Below are positions 1-11,028 of a stretch of 64,000 nt of DNA, one piece after another. Where the stretch lies: the NCBI GenBank assembly GCA_028274465.1, contig CM051455.1, forward strand, positions 107,258,942-107,322,941. Direction: 5' to 3'. The position numbers and the translations under genes are program-made. Source of the stretch: Plantago ovata. Lineage: Eukaryota > Streptophyta > Magnoliopsida > Lamiales > Plantaginaceae. Under the pieces are notes generated by a model that saw nothing but the letters and a program-made list of their open reading frames with translations, ran no database searches and was not told where the DNA came from. Numbering within the stretch: position 1 is the first letter of the stretch; each line of letters begins with the position of its first letter.

Positions 1-536
1 ATGAACCCTAATTTTCGAATTTGGGAGTTTTCTAATTTGAGCTTCAATTATGCTTATTTGATGCATGGGTATATTGTTTGTGTGATTAGAAGTGTTATTT
101 ACTATCAATTGCATGCTCAATTATGCTTGGATTGTTGATTTGGGAATTTTGGTACTAGATGATATATCTTGTTATGCAATATGTCTTTATCTTTGACTTC
201 ATGCTTATGATTGTGTTTATTGGTGTAATGTTGGTGGATTTATGGTAGAATGCTTAATTGTTGAGTTTGAGGATTTATGATGATAGAATTTTTCGCTACT
301 ATGGTATGATTTGAGCCTTGTTATCTAGGATATTGGTTGTCTAGCAAGAGCATAATGTGATGTATTGCATGTAGTAGTTACATTGGTATGTTGCATAATG
401 AAGAAGCTAGGCTAGACATTAAAGGTTTGGGGAGCTCGATTGTTGATTTTATCACTTGTGTGTTTCGTTCTTACAATAGCATATGCATGAGTCAGTTTTG
501 TGTCATACGAGGTACTAACTGTTGTTTGTAGGAACC

Positions 537-1328
537 ATGCCAAGGGAAAGGAGCATTCCCGTATGATTTCTATGAAGTATTGGAGGGGGATCGATTACAA
601 CCATGTAAAGAAGAGTGACCTCGTTAGATGTGCGTTCGAGCCAAGGGGTTTTGCAACAACGTCGTGGATTATCCAAGAGGAGGAGCTAGAGTACACCTGG
701 AGTAAGGACTCCTATGCCTATTCATGCACCACCGAAGGGACAGAAACCATTATTACGTCAGCAATCCATCACAAGGACTGCAAAGTTCATGTGAACTGGA
801 AGGCACCGGGACGATCTTGCCGCGACGGATTCAATCTTGAGTTGACAGTGGCTAGAAGGTTCCGAAGCGCTAGCTTGGTTCCAAAACATAATGACATGGG
901 TGCCCGGCCCCTCGTTGGGGTATCCCTTGACTGCCTCTAAAGGGAGCATCATATAGACATCGGTCGGATCAACCGTAGAGAATGTGGTCGACATTGGAAA
1001 AAATTGTAGAAGACTTCTGAGTATCCGAGCAGCTTACTGTAACCACCTCGTGGTGTAAAACGTTGGAGGGGGAGGTCCTGATACCACTGCCCTTTCCCCT
1101 TCAACAATTCACATCCTATTGGAGGGCTACAGGATGGAGGATTCCATAACAGCGGCAGCTAATCTTGAGGTTTCTACTCGACACTGCAACTCTACTAGTG
1201 AGGATGTGCGTGACAGTAGTGACAATGAAGGCCATACGGGAAATGATGATACTTGTGGAGGAGTTGTTCCTATCCGGCCTATAATTGAAACTACCACGCC
1301 TACCAGAAGACCTGATGACACCCTATAA
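537..1328 (+). pseudogene. Decayed ORF2 of A1 (putative plant transposon protein type)
   Basis: The ORF2 ATG at 537-539 follows GTAGGAACC, the same context as in element M, but that frame closes within ten codons. The frame open at about 500-940 carries the homologous protein: the stretch SYAYSCTTEGTETIIT aligns with SYVYSRATRGIGSDIT of M ORF2, and KAPGRSCRDGF with GAQPGRIHQSD. A TAA at 938-940 then cuts it, although HIDIGRI just beyond still matches M's RIDIGQI. The acidic C-terminal part continues in another frame at 1119-1328 (ALSPSTI, then DSSDNEG). Compared with M, about 300 bp are missing. The same TAA position occurs in the other three copies. Function is unknown; the family match is from memory of its conserved motifs. 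Confidence 0.7.
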
Positions 1329-1983
1329 AGCTCCCAGACCAGTCCCAATAACTCACAAACAGCATACTCAGCCGACAGAGGCCAAACCATGGGGTAACAT
1401 CTAGTATCACATCTTATTTCCTCATTTTCTTACTGCTAGGGACTAGCGTTAATTTCATGAGGGGGGATGGGATTTAAGTGATCTAGTGTTGTTAGCTTGG
1501 AGCTTGGTATTGGTAGGATGAGTATAGTACCTCACATGCTTTATCCGTCTGCATTTGCATCTGCAAGTTTACTGGTTTCTTAGATTTTTTTAGGTTGCAT
1601 TCACTACATTCATCCTAGGATAGTCTTGCATGTTTTATATGGAGTTTATTGCCGAATTTTTTGAACTTTTTTATTGGGTAGATCAACTAACTATGCCATT
1701 AATCGTATGTTTCATCTCTATGAATTTGTTTGAGGTTTTTCTCGCTTGGCTTGTCACATTTATGTATTGCACTTAGTTAAGCTTGGTAGTCTCGACATCA
1801 CTTAGTGGTGTTTTCTCTACTGCGGTTCACGAAGGCCTTTATAATAGGATGATGCATGTTAGGGTCTTATGGTTGTTTTCCCAAGTAATTATGTACCTAA
1901 GAGGCAACAAGTCTTCACCATGCTTTGAGATTGCTAAATGCCTAGGAAGGAGGTAGTGTGAGGTTGTGTGATCCTTTGTTTAT

Positions 1984-2118
1984 AACCTATTCTTCCGAAT
2001 AGGTTTGGGGAGGGGGTTACACCATCATTAGACTTGTTTCTGTTTTTCATTATCGTATCGTGAGTTTATTTTCCTTTTCCGTAAATTTTATACTCCAACC
2101 TATTCTTTCGAATAGGTT
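1984..2118 (+). repeat. Two 9-bp-stem hairpins followed by PPT-like purines (A1)
   Basis: At 1984-2005 and 2097-2118 the sequence reads AACCTATTC, a four-base loop (TTCC or TTTC), then GAATAGGTT, a perfect 9-bp stem. Each is followed by TGGGGAGG or TGGGGAAG, resembling the real polypurine tract at 2901-2915. The pair is found at the same place in every Athila-like copy in the window, on whichever strand the element lies. Confidence 0.85.
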
Positions 2119-2171
2119 TGGGGAAGTCGTGTGAGTCATTTTTTCTCTCTTTTTGTTATGCTACTGCTGGC

Positions 2172-2330
2172 ATGAAAAAAATCGAAAAAAAGAAAGAAAG
2201 AAAAATTCCAGAAAAAAGAGAAAAAGAAAAAGAAAAAAAAGAATCTGGAAAGGAAAAAAAAAAGAAAAAAAGAAAAGACCCCAAAAAAGCAAAGAAGGGT
2301 CCAAAAAGAAAGCCAAATAGCAGTTTAGCA
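2172..2330 (+). repeat. Purine-rich A/G tract in element A1
   Basis: A roughly 160-bp low-complexity tract of A and G runs (AAAAAGAAAGAAAG and variants) is interrupted by ATTCCAGA and AATCTGGAAAG. It sits about 55 bp after the second hairpin. Equivalent tracts occur in M (as pyrimidines), B, C and both A2 copies, so it is an element feature, not a chance microsatellite. The open frames through it are low-complexity artefacts. Confidence 0.8.
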
Positions 2331-2878
2331 AAGTGTTGTGTCTTATCTTCCAATTTTTGTTCGTAATCGTGTTGTAATTTTTTATCTTTTTTGTCTTGAG
2401 TGTCATCTGTTCTAGACCACCCTCGTCCTGCCATTCAGGAAGTGGTGAATAGCTTAAGACTTTACTTGAGAGATGGGTAGAATAGGGGAGTGTTAACTTT
2501 TATAGGGAACCCTCCTTCGTTTGATGAGAGCCAGTACTAGTTCGACCTCTTTGAGGGAAAGTCTTAACATGGTGGAACAGTAGTAAGTCCTCAGTTTCAT
2601 AGGCACGGGACAACCATTCGTATCTTAGCATGCTTCATTACGTCGTCACTGACTAGGTCCAGGTAGAGAATGTTACGAGAGACTATCTTGTCTTGACATA
2701 AGTGCTTATGTGGATGTGTATAAGTCAATCGAGGTATTCTTCAAATTATATTCACGCTTTGATTTATATGGTTTTTGTTCATATGTTTTTTGGTAGATTC
2801 AGTAGATTAGTTCATTTTATTTGGCATGAGACTCCATTTTGTGTCTTGCATTGTTTTTTGTATTAGAGTCTAGCTTAG

Positions 2879-2915
2879 TTGCTTGAGGACAAGCAAAGGT
2901 TCGGTTTGGGGAGTT
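2879..2915 (+). promoter_or_regulatory. Polypurine tract of A1 with preceding hairpin
   Basis: TTGCTTG-AGGA-CAAGCAA (2879-2896) forms a 7-bp stem with a four-base loop. It is followed by AAGGTTCGGTTTGGGGAG and then the LTR terminus TGATGAATG. The position directly before an LTR start marks it as the plus-strand primer site. Confidence 0.85.
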
Positions 2916-4054
2916 TGATGAATGTGTATTTTACACTTTCATGTGAGTCTTTTTCACCTATTTTAGCTATACTCTATGTTAATTTAGCTATATTTTAGTA
3001 CATTTTATTAGAATAGTGTCACGTTTCGCTTTAGATTTTATTTTACAGGTTTTGGTTGAAAATCGAGGATTTCTGGGCAATTATATTGAAGTTGACAAGG
3101 AATTGGTGTTCCAGAAGCCTATTTGGAGTATCTGAAGGTCGAAAACGCGGAATTCCGCGAAAAAGTCTCCCGGGCGAAACGCCCCACACTTATTCGAAGC
3201 CTATATATAGTTGCTCTGATTTTCTCCGAAATTCATACTTTTCTCACCTTTCTCTGTAGTTTTACGTAGGAACTTCCCAGAGCCTGTTCTGGGGGTTCGT
3301 AGCTTAGGGGACACTTTTTCATAGCAGTTTGGAGCTTGTAGGATCGCAATTTTTCGGAGATTGACAACCTTCGGTAACATTGTATCTTACAATTTATTCT
3401 ACTTATTTTAATATATCTTTCAACATGTTTTCTTCTATGATTTCTGTTGATTGCATGCCTATTATGAGTAGCTAAACTTATCGTTGGTGGTAGTATGTGA
3501 ATTCTTAGCGAAGGGAAGATAATCATGCTAATGGCTATATCGCGCATTATACTCCGTGTTATTGCTTTATTTCGTTGATCAGGCTCAGCCTAAATTCCCG
3601 TATGTTGTATTAATTGTTATGCACAATTGGACCCTCGTCGACCTATATGTGAGTTTATCTTCGTAGTGTTGAATAATTACAGAACACAATAGGACAATAG
3701 TGATTGACTTGTCAGTACCTTTATCTTCGTAGTGCTTAATAATTGCAACAGGACATTAGATTGATCAAAGATCTCCATGCAAGACCGAGGAATTTAGGCA
3801 TGATTATCGACCCGTTATGCTTTGAAGGATCATACTATCACCAATCTCCATTATCTGTTAGAAAAACCCTTTGCTATCTGTCAGCTGTTTTTATATTCTA
3901 AATTAGATTTGATAAAGCTAGTTATAGTCCTGAGAGAACGATACTCGAGTCATTCTACTGCTACACTACGGTTTTCATTGTAGTTGTGGACTGCCTTTGG
4001 CTAAATAATAAATTTATTTGCTTGAAGCGGGATCCAACAAACCCGCGTTCATCA
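2916..4054 (+). repeat. 3' LTR of A1
   Basis: It starts TGATGAATGTGTATTTTACA and ends GCGTTCATCA, giving the terminal inverted repeat TGATGAA/TTCATCA shared by all Athila-like LTRs here. Length is 1139 bp. A TATA-like CCTATATATAG lies at 3200-3210 beside a short GC palindrome (about 3168-3187), so transcription probably starts shortly after. No primer site follows, so it is the 3' LTR. Confidence 0.9.
3200..3210 (+). promoter_or_regulatory. TATA-like box in A1 LTR
   Basis: CCTATATATAG lies about 285 bp into the LTR. The motif is kept in nearly all LTR copies of the family, for example 14315-14325 and about 43545, and always sits just 3' of the palindromic GC array. Confidence 0.65.
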
Positions 4055-5364
4055 TTGTCCAACAGCAGAAGTTGGACAAGGTGATGAACTCTCTGTTGCA
4101 GCTTCCTTGCGACCCTCCTCGGAACGCTGTTGTTCACAAGGATGAATGGCTCGTCTCGAGCGGGAAGGTGAGCCTCCTCTGGAGATGGCTATTCCCCAGC
4201 TAAAGAAGGCCGACGACAAAGCCAAGGAGGACAAGAGGTCCAAGAAGTTGAAGAGGAGCTCCGACGACGAGGGTGGTTGCGCGGGGAAGAAGGCCCGCAA
4301 AAATAAGGGCAAGGGTAAGGAGATCACGACGGACGAGGTGAACCGTATTATGGCGCTCGACGAGCTTGATCAGGCGCATGAGCTGAGCCAAGTCTCGCGC
4401 AAGGTAATGTTCTTAAATCTCACATTTTTGACCTAAAAAATTACTAAGTATTTTTACTTTTCGCGCCTTGCTAACTTCATCGGTCCTCGGACCGCTCTTT
4501 TGTTTTCTTTGCAGCTCGCCGCCATAGTAGGCGCAATTGGGATCTGGCGGCGAACAAGGGTGCTCCGGAGGAAGCTGCTAATCTGCACGTCCAAGTCCAA
4601 GAAGCTAATACCCATACTCGGGCGCTTAAGGAGGAGCTGCAGGTCGAGAAGGCCAAGTTCGCCAGTCTGGAGGCCGAGGGCGGAAAGGTGCAGAGGCAGA
4701 TGAAGGCCTGGAAAGATGCATTGAATAATCTTTCCATCAAAATGGCTCGTTTCAAAGATGTTGTGGTCGAGTACCTCAAGGATACTCGATATGAGGGTGC
4801 TAAGGCTTTCTAAGAGTCCGCCTCGTACCGCCTAAAAATGTTGGAGACCAAGGAAGTGGAGCGCGAGGAGGGCTTCTACTCGGCTCTTGACCAGTTGAAG
4901 CCTAAGGGTCTCTTGCCGAGGACTTCGATAGCGACGCTGCGGGCCTAATGGATAACAAGAACGGCGACTTTGCCGACTACGATGACCAGATGGTGTCCGA
5001 CGCTGAGCATAAGGCTTGTGAATTTGGCGCTCTGCTCGCTAACCCTGAAGTGCCTTATCCCGCCAAGGTCAGTCTGTTTCCTTCCTAGGTGGCCGAGGTC
5101 CTCCGTGTCGGGATACTTGAGGCGGTCATTAAATGTGGCCATCGCAACACTAGGTGGCTCGCTCTTCCTGGCCCTTTCCTCGGCCGTGACTATAATGTAG
5201 AGGAGCCCGAGGTCATCAAATTCTTGGAGACGCTCGAGGCAGAGAGGAGCACGGCAGGCTCTGGAGTTAGCCGAGCTGAGGGAGCGAGTCAAGCTTCCGG
5301 GGGCGGTAGTCGGACCAGTGAAGGGCAAGACCTGCAGAGATCTCCTCCCAAGTCCCCCGAGTAG
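4055..5364 (+). pseudogene. Antisense extra ORF of a Tat-like element (coiled coil), decayed
   Basis: Several open stretches in different frames appear to be one decayed gene. 4146-4402 encodes a Lys/Arg-rich segment (KKADDKAKEDKRSKKLKR). A likely intron (GTAATG...TTTGCAG, 4403-4514) follows. 4516-4810 encodes a heptad-rich helical segment (ALKEELQVEKAKFASLEAE), stopped by a TAA at 4811. The same frame resumes with RLKMLETKEVEREEGF, and 4945-5364 encodes an acidic tail. The splice phases do not join in one frame, so frameshifts are present. Position and strand, downstream of and opposite to integrase, fit the accessory antisense ORF of Tat-type elements. No catalytic motif was recognised and the function is unknown. 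Confidence 0.5.
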
Positions 5365-6597
5365 TCCCGGAGTCGCTCTGGTTGAAGATTTGAAGGTCGA
5401 GTATGCTCGGTAGAACTTGTAGAAAATTTTAACAAGTCCTTTTGCTAGTCGAACAATTACATTTATGCTTTAACTTATTCGGCCCTTTGTGGCGTGCTCG
5501 GGAGAGCTATTTTTGATGCCCCACTCACTTGGGTGCATATCTTTTTGTAAATCAACAATGCTTCTCCTTTTGCCCGACGAGGCCTTATGCTAATTGCTCC
5601 TTGTTTATCTTTTGCATATCTTTTCTTTACTTTTGATATGTCGCAAAGTATTATGCGAGTTTTCATAATATGCTTCTTTAGGTACTTGTTTCTCCTTCGT
5701 TGGACTTAGAAAAAATTCTATGTATGCGTCGTCGGACGCTTGTAATATATATCTCAAACCACGCGCTTCCGGACTTCTCCTTTGAAATAAATTTTTAAGT
5801 ATCGAAGCTCGCCTGTCGGGCGCCTCGCAAGTCGACTATCCATGCTAGTCGGCCGCTGTGTATTTTTCTTGGTAGTCGGCCGCCTAGTGTTTCCGAAAAA
5901 AAACTTAGACAAAATTTCACCAAGTATGAATCAAAACTTAGACAAAATTTCACCAAGTATGAATCAAAACTTAGACAAAATTTCACCAAGTATGAATCCT
6001 GGTACTCGGGCGCCTCATTCCCTTGATACCTTCGGACGCTTCCTGAATGAATGTTAGTCGGGCAACCTTAATTGCCAATGTAGTCGGCCCTTAGGTAATT
6101 AAGTGTGTCATCAAGCACACTTTTTCTCCCTTAAATTTTTTTCTCAAAAAATTCAAGGAAAAAATCTCGTGGGCGGTGGAAAAGTTATGGTCTTCCGGCC
6201 ATTTTTGAAGCTTGGCCGAGGACCGCGTCGTCGCACCCTTGTGTGTCCTCTGACCCAAAAATTTTCCGAAAATTCTTCCCGAGATATCTTTTTCTTGTTT
6301 TGAAAAACCAAGAAGATTAATTTTTTGCCTTTCGACCTTTATTTCTTTCCTTCGGAGCTTCTCATCTAGTTTTGTATTTTTGTGTTGCCCTTCGTGGTTT
6401 TATATCTGCCTCTCGAACAAACAAGACAATATTTCAAACTGAAACAGTTGCATTGATTTGACGGAAATTCAATTACAACGGTGGTCTTCGAGGCCGTGCC
6501 AAAGGGCGGAACAAAAACTGAACTAGAAATCATAAACTGGCGAAAGGGGGCCTTCCACAGGAGCTCATCAAAACATTGCATATTTCTCCAATGCCTT
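5365..6597. other. Non-coding part of the Tat-like remnant with 33-bp triplication
   Basis: No convincing gene is present. The stretch holds recurring short GC motifs (for example TAGTCGGCCGCC at about 5872 and 5842) and one exact tandem array: a 33-bp unit beginning AAAACTTAGACAAAA, three copies at 5900-5932, 5933-5965 and 5966-5998. Confidence 0.6.
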
Positions 6598-7023
6598 CTA
6601 GGCATAACACCTCTGGAGATTGGTGGTGTTCCAAGTCTTCTTCAACTTATTTCCTTCGGCATCTTCCAAGCGGTAGCTTCCATTGGAGTTGGCTTCTACT
6701 ATCTTGTAAGGTCCTTCCCACTTAGGTTCCATCTTGTGTGGATTGCCTAGGATATCTGCCTTGCGGAGTACCAAGTCTCCGACTTGAAAATCTCTGTCCT
6801 TGACATGCTTGTTGTAGGCCTTTGCGACGATGGCTTGGTATCTCAAGATGTTTGCCAATGCTGTGCTCCTTGACTCTTTGAGCATTTCCAGATCAAACAT
6901 CCTTGCTTCATGGTTATCCTCCGGTATGTAGCCTTGAATTCTCAACGGATCTTGCACAATCTCTGCCGGGATAACTGCCTCCGAACCACAGACAAGGGAG
7001 AATGGAGTTTCCCTTGTTGCTGT
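6598..7023 (-). pseudogene. Integrase C-terminal fragment (GPY-type chromatin-proximal end)
   Basis: The minus-strand frame has the C-terminal integrase signature of plant Ty3/gypsy elements: ETPFSLVCGSEAVIPAE, then YNKHVKDRDFQVGDLVLR, then the GPY module WEGPYKIVEANSNGSYRLED, ending in WNTTNLQRCYA. The zinc-binding and DDE catalytic parts are absent, because the frame runs straight into the LTR of element M at 7024. The first codons of the open frame are M LTR sequence, not integrase. The motif composition fits the Tat lineage. Confidence 0.85.
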
Positions 7024-8208
7024 TGATGAACTGGAATTTGTCAAATTCAATTACTCAAATAAATTTGTTTTTTAGCCAAAGGCAATTCACAACTACAACG
7101 AAAACCGTAGTGCAGCAGTAAAATAACCTCGAGTGTCGATCTCTAAGGACTATAACTAGCTTTATCTAATCTAACTTAAACTATAAAATCAACATACGAC
7201 TTAGCACAGATTTTTCTTATCAAGATAATGGAAGTTAGTGATAGTATGATCATTCAAAGCATAGCAGGTTAATAATCATGCATGAAGTACCCGATCGTTT
7301 TGCATAGAGATCTAAGATCATGAATTGTCCAATGTGTTCCGTTTTATTCAACACTACGAAGATAGAGGGCTTAGATAGATCAAAAAAATAAAGTAATAAC
7401 TCAAAGTCTGATTCGCATTACCGCCATCATGCATAATTTATAACCCTCACTAAGAAATCACATACTATCACCAACGATAGATTTAGCTACTCATAGATGT
7501 CATGCAATCAACAGAAATCATAGCAAGATAGAATGAAAACATGTTGAAAGATATATAAATATAAATAGAAAAATCGTGAGATACAATGTTACCGAAGGTT
7601 GTCAATCTCCGTAGAATCGCGATCTCACAAGCTCCAAATTGATAAGAAAAATTGTCTCCTATGCTAAGAATTCCCAGTCTCGAGAATTCCTACCTAAAAC
7701 TAATGAGAAACGTATGAAAAAAGGTCTGAGAAAGTATGAAAAAACGTAGAGAAACAGCAACTATATATAGGAGTTCGGAACGTGTGGGGCGAGTCGCCCC
7801 ACAAACCGGGCGAACCGCCTGGTGTGGGGCGAACCGCCCCACATCCCGGGCGAATTTCCCGGGAGCTCCAGTCGGCGAGAGACGCGTTTTTTTATTTCTT
7901 TTCCTTTTCGGACTCGGTTTTTGCCTTCTAGTGACCTTTAAGCCTTCAAACTCGACCCCTAGACTTCAAATCCCATCCAGAATCTTCTAGATACTACAAA
8001 AATGTCCTCGGAACACCGATTCTTCGTTCTCTTTGATATAATTGCCCGGAAAACCATGTTTTTCACCTAAAACCTGTAAAATGCAAACTAAAGGGAAACG
8101 TGACACTATTCTAATAAAATGCAATATAATATAGCTAAATTAACATAGAGGATAGCAAAAATAGGTGAAAAAAAGACTCGAATGAAGATGTAAAATACAC
8201 GTTCATCA
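7024..8208 (-). repeat. 3' LTR of element M
   Basis: On the plus strand it begins TGATGAACTGG and ends ACGTTCATCA, 1185 bp, bordered on the right by the complement of the PPT. The minus-strand TATA-like box is at about 7761-7772, next to the palindromic cluster at 7786-7870. Confidence 0.9.
7786..7870 (-). repeat. GC-rich palindromic array in M LTR
   Basis: The stretch contains GTGGGGCGAGTCGCCCCAC, a GGGCGAACCGCC unit, GTGGGGCGAACCGCCCCAC and CCCGGGCGAATTTCCCGGG in a row, all self-complementary around a short centre. The flanks are AT-rich, so the array stands out in base composition. Confidence 0.85.
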
Positions 8209-8245
8209 AACTCCCCAAACCGAACCTTTGCTTGTCCTCAAGCAA
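8209..8245 (-). promoter_or_regulatory. Polypurine tract and hairpin of M
   Basis: The complement reads TTGCTTG-AGGA-CAAGCAA, then AGGTTCGGTTTGGGGAG, then the LTR start. It is identical in layout to A1. Confidence 0.85.
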
Positions 8246-8779
8246 CTAAGCTAGACTCTAATGCAAAAAATAATGCAACACAAAAAATGGAGTCTCATGC
8301 CAAATGAAATGATCTAATCTATTGAATCTATCAAAAAACTTATGAACAAAAACCATACAAATCATAATATATATGGATATGGTTGAAGAATGCCTCGATC
8401 GACTCATACACATTCACATATGCACTTATGTCAAACAAGATAGTCTCTCGTAACATTCTCTACCTGGACCTAGTCAGTGACAACGTAATGAAACATGTTA
8501 AAATACGAATGGTTGTCCCGTGCCTATGAAACTGAGGACTTACAACTGTTCACCAAGTTAAGACTTTTCCTCAAAGAGGTCGAACCAATACTGGCTCTCA
8601 TCAAACGAAGGAGGGTTCCCTAAAAAAGATAACACTCCCCTATTCTACCCATCTCTCAAGCAAAGCCTTAAGCTATTCACCACTTCCTGAATGGCAGGAC
8701 GAGGGTGGTCTAGAACAGATGACACTCAAACAAATAAAAGACAAAAATTACAACTCGATTACGAACATTAAAAGAATTG

Positions 8780-9104
8780 AAAAATGTGACAAACACTTTG
8801 CTAAACTGCTTTTTGGCTTTTTTGGACCCTTGTTTTTTGGGGTCTTTTCTTTTTTTTCTTTTTTTCTTTTCGAGTTTTTTTCTTGGAATTTTTCTTTTTT
8901 TTTTTGAGTTTTTTAGCCAGCAGTAGCACAACGAAAAAGAAATTACAATGACACACAAATAACCTCCCCAAACCTATTCGAAAGAATAGGTTGGAGTACA
9001 AACTTTACGAAAAATGAAAACAAACTCACAACACACACTCAAATCGAAAAACAAGTCTAATGATAGCGTAACCCCCTCCCCAAACCTATTCGAAAGAATA
9101 GGTT
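8780..9104 (-). repeat. Purine tract and two hairpins of M (minus strand)
   Basis: A CTTTTT-type tract lies at about 8805-8912. The two 9-bp-stem hairpins (AACCTATTC, loop, GAATAGGTT) are at 8971-8992 and 9083-9104. Read on the element's strand each is followed by a GGGGAGG-type purine run. Confidence 0.85.
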
Positions 9105-9966
9105 GCAAACAAAGGATCACACAATCTCACACTACCTCCTTCCTAGGCATTTAGCAATCTCAAAGCAAGGTGAAGACTTGTTGCCTCTTAGGTACATAAT
9201 TACTCGGGAAAACAACCATAATATCCTAACATGTATCATCCTATTATAAAGGCCTTCGTGAACCGCAGTAGAGAAAACACCACTAAGTGATGCCGAAACT
9301 ACCAAGCTTAACTAAGTGCAAACATAAATGTGACAAGCCAAGCTAGAAAAACTTCAAACAAATTCATGGAGATGAAGCATATGATTAATGTCATAATTAC
9401 TTAATCTACCCAATAAAAAAGTTTGAAAAATTTGGCAATAAACTCCACACAGAACAGGCAAGACTAGACTAGGATGAATGTAGTGTATGCAACTAAATTC
9501 TAAGAAAGCGGTAAACGTGCAAATGCAAACAAAATACAAGATACCATACTCAACATCATAAAGCCAAACAATACTTAACATCACGGTTCACATCCCATCC
9601 CCCTCATGAAACTTAAGCTAGTCCCTAGCAAAAGAGAATGAGTAAATAAAAAGTGATACTAGATGTTACCGAACGGTTTGGCCTCGGTCGGCTGAGTATA
9701 CAAGAACGGACATGTGAAAAGACTAATTATCGGGATTGTAATCCCCATAATAGTCCCTACACATGTCAGACAGGAGATCATTGGACTGATGCAGGGCCTC
9801 CTGTTGCTGACGGATGAGCTGTTGCTGCTCCCACATTATCTCCCTCTCATTCCGGCGATGCTCCTCAGCTATTTCCCAATCGTGGTTGCGTTGGGCAATG
9901 TGTCCATTGAGGTTATGTTGCAACCCTTGGACAGAAGTGGGCTCGGAAATCAAAGAAGTCAAAACC
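9105..9966. other. Non-coding 3' spacer of M
   Basis: No gene is seen between ORF2 and the hairpins. The sequence is the counterpart of 1329-1983 in A1 and is conserved among copies. Confidence 0.6.
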
Positions 9967-11028
9967 TTAAGATCCATGTGGTACTCGAGGCGGTGCATGT
10001 GGTGCTCTACGGACAAAAGGAATATCAGGGATAGGAACTCGACCATCGTCAGCTTCCATGGCATCCTCATCCTCCTCATCATCATTATCATTATCAGAAT
10101 CAGTCTGTTGGAGCGAAGCTTCAACATCAGCAGCAGCAGCCGTGGGGTTCTTGATTTGATACCTACTCAGTTGCACATCAATAGTTGAAGGGGAAAGGGC
10201 AGCGACCTCGCAATACCCCTCATCAATGTCCTCAACCCCGTGATATTTGCAATATGTTGTGATGAAGCTCGGAAAAATGAAGGGCTTTTTCTTCTTCTCC
10301 CAATGACGCTCATATTCTGCATACATGATCTGACCAATGTCTATTCGATGCTTGCCCAACAAGCAGTAGAGGAGCTCAGCATAATTCGGCTGTATCCACG
10401 TGTCATTCATTCTAGGGATCAAGTTGAAAATGCAGAATTTCATAACCACCTTAGCCTCGATACTAAGGTCACTCTGATGGATCCGTCCAGGTTGTGCCCC
10501 GGTATCTGGATACACATATTCCCTGTTGCAGATCACATCCGTGATGTCACTTCCAATTCCCCTAGTGGCCCTCGAATATACGTAGGAGTGGTTTCTTCCG
10601 GTGAACTCACGTTCCCCAAAATGGATAAATGCAGAAATTGAGGCCGGCGTCCATGGCACAATTACGCCTCGAACGAGTACCCCCTCCTTCTCTTCCAGAT
10701 CAGTGTACCCAGCATGAAACTCATGGAGGAGGCTCGTATCGTACCCTTTGAATCGGTTGGAAGTAAACCAACCCCAATTCCTCTTTCTTGGCAGACGGGA
10801 GAGTGTCCTGTAACCTGGCCTGTTAGGAAGTCTGTTTGGAATGTCGATCCTCCTAACTGGTATAGCTGATCGCCCACCTTGAGCTAGTTCTGCCTCGAGC
10901 CTCTGACGGACGTCGATTGAGGCAAGAGACAACTCGAACAGCTCGTGGGAAGGTTGGGAGCTTGATGCTGCCCCCTTACCCTTCCTGCTCTTCGACGAGC
11001 CAACTTTCTTCTTGTCTCATGGACGCAT
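9967..11028 (-). pseudogene. ORF2 of element M, putative plant transposon protein domain
   Basis: This is the best-preserved ORF2 in the window. It is open from about residue 4 to the stop near 9967, roughly 350 codons. The initiator ATG (11026-11028) follows TTTGTAGGAACC, but codon 4 is TGA; a CGA-to-TGA change is likely, since the next codons are Lys-rich and then open. Conserved blocks include HEFHAGYTDLEEKEGVLVRG, VPWTPASISAFI, an IEAKVVMKFCIFNLIPR segment and RHWEKKKKPFIFPSFIT. The C-terminus is acidic (SDNDNDDEEDEDAMEADD). These blocks resemble the 'putative plant transposon protein' family (PF20167, known from memory) found in plant LTR elements. It occupies the env-like position after gag-pro. 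Biochemical role unknown. Confidence 0.75.

Larger units (their letters stand above)
1..4054 (+). mobile_element. Athila-like non-autonomous LTR retrotransposon A1, 3' part
   Basis: This is the right-hand part of a Ty3/gypsy element whose 5' half lies outside the window. In order it holds a non-coding spacer (1-536), a decayed ORF2 (537-1328), two hairpins, a purine-rich tract, a hairpin plus polypurine tract, and the 3' LTR (2916-4054). The same order and near-identical sequence recur in element C (26041-28755) and in A2 (33060-35946 and 40260-43149), which is how the boundaries were set. The stretch 1329-1983 has no ORF of note and is conserved non-coding element sequence. Right of the LTR the sequence switches at once to an unrelated Tat-like remnant. 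Confidence 0.85.
4055..7023 (-). mobile_element. Tat-like Ty3/gypsy remnant, 3' portion
   Basis: The minus strand carries the C-terminus of an integrase (7023-6598) and, downstream of it, a decayed ORF on the opposite strand. Pol followed by an extra antisense ORF is a known arrangement in part of the Tat lineage. The remnant is cut on the right by insertion of element M and abuts the A1 LTR on the left. It may be the missing 3' half of the Tat-like element whose 5' half lies at 47791-51981; that link is inference. Confidence 0.65.

Noticed and set aside
2118-2434. Lys-rich and Phe-rich open frames over the purine tracts (also at 8710-8958, 18524-18901, 28125-28490, 35180-35468, 42375-42572)
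   Set aside because: They are created by A/G or C/T low-complexity sequence, change frame and length between copies, and lie in a non-coding part of the elements.
5051-5088. Very short introns in the antisense ORF (about 24-34 bp, near 5067 and 4168)
   Set aside because: GT-AG borders can be drawn, but the lengths are below what plant splicing normally uses, so frameshift decay is the simpler reading.
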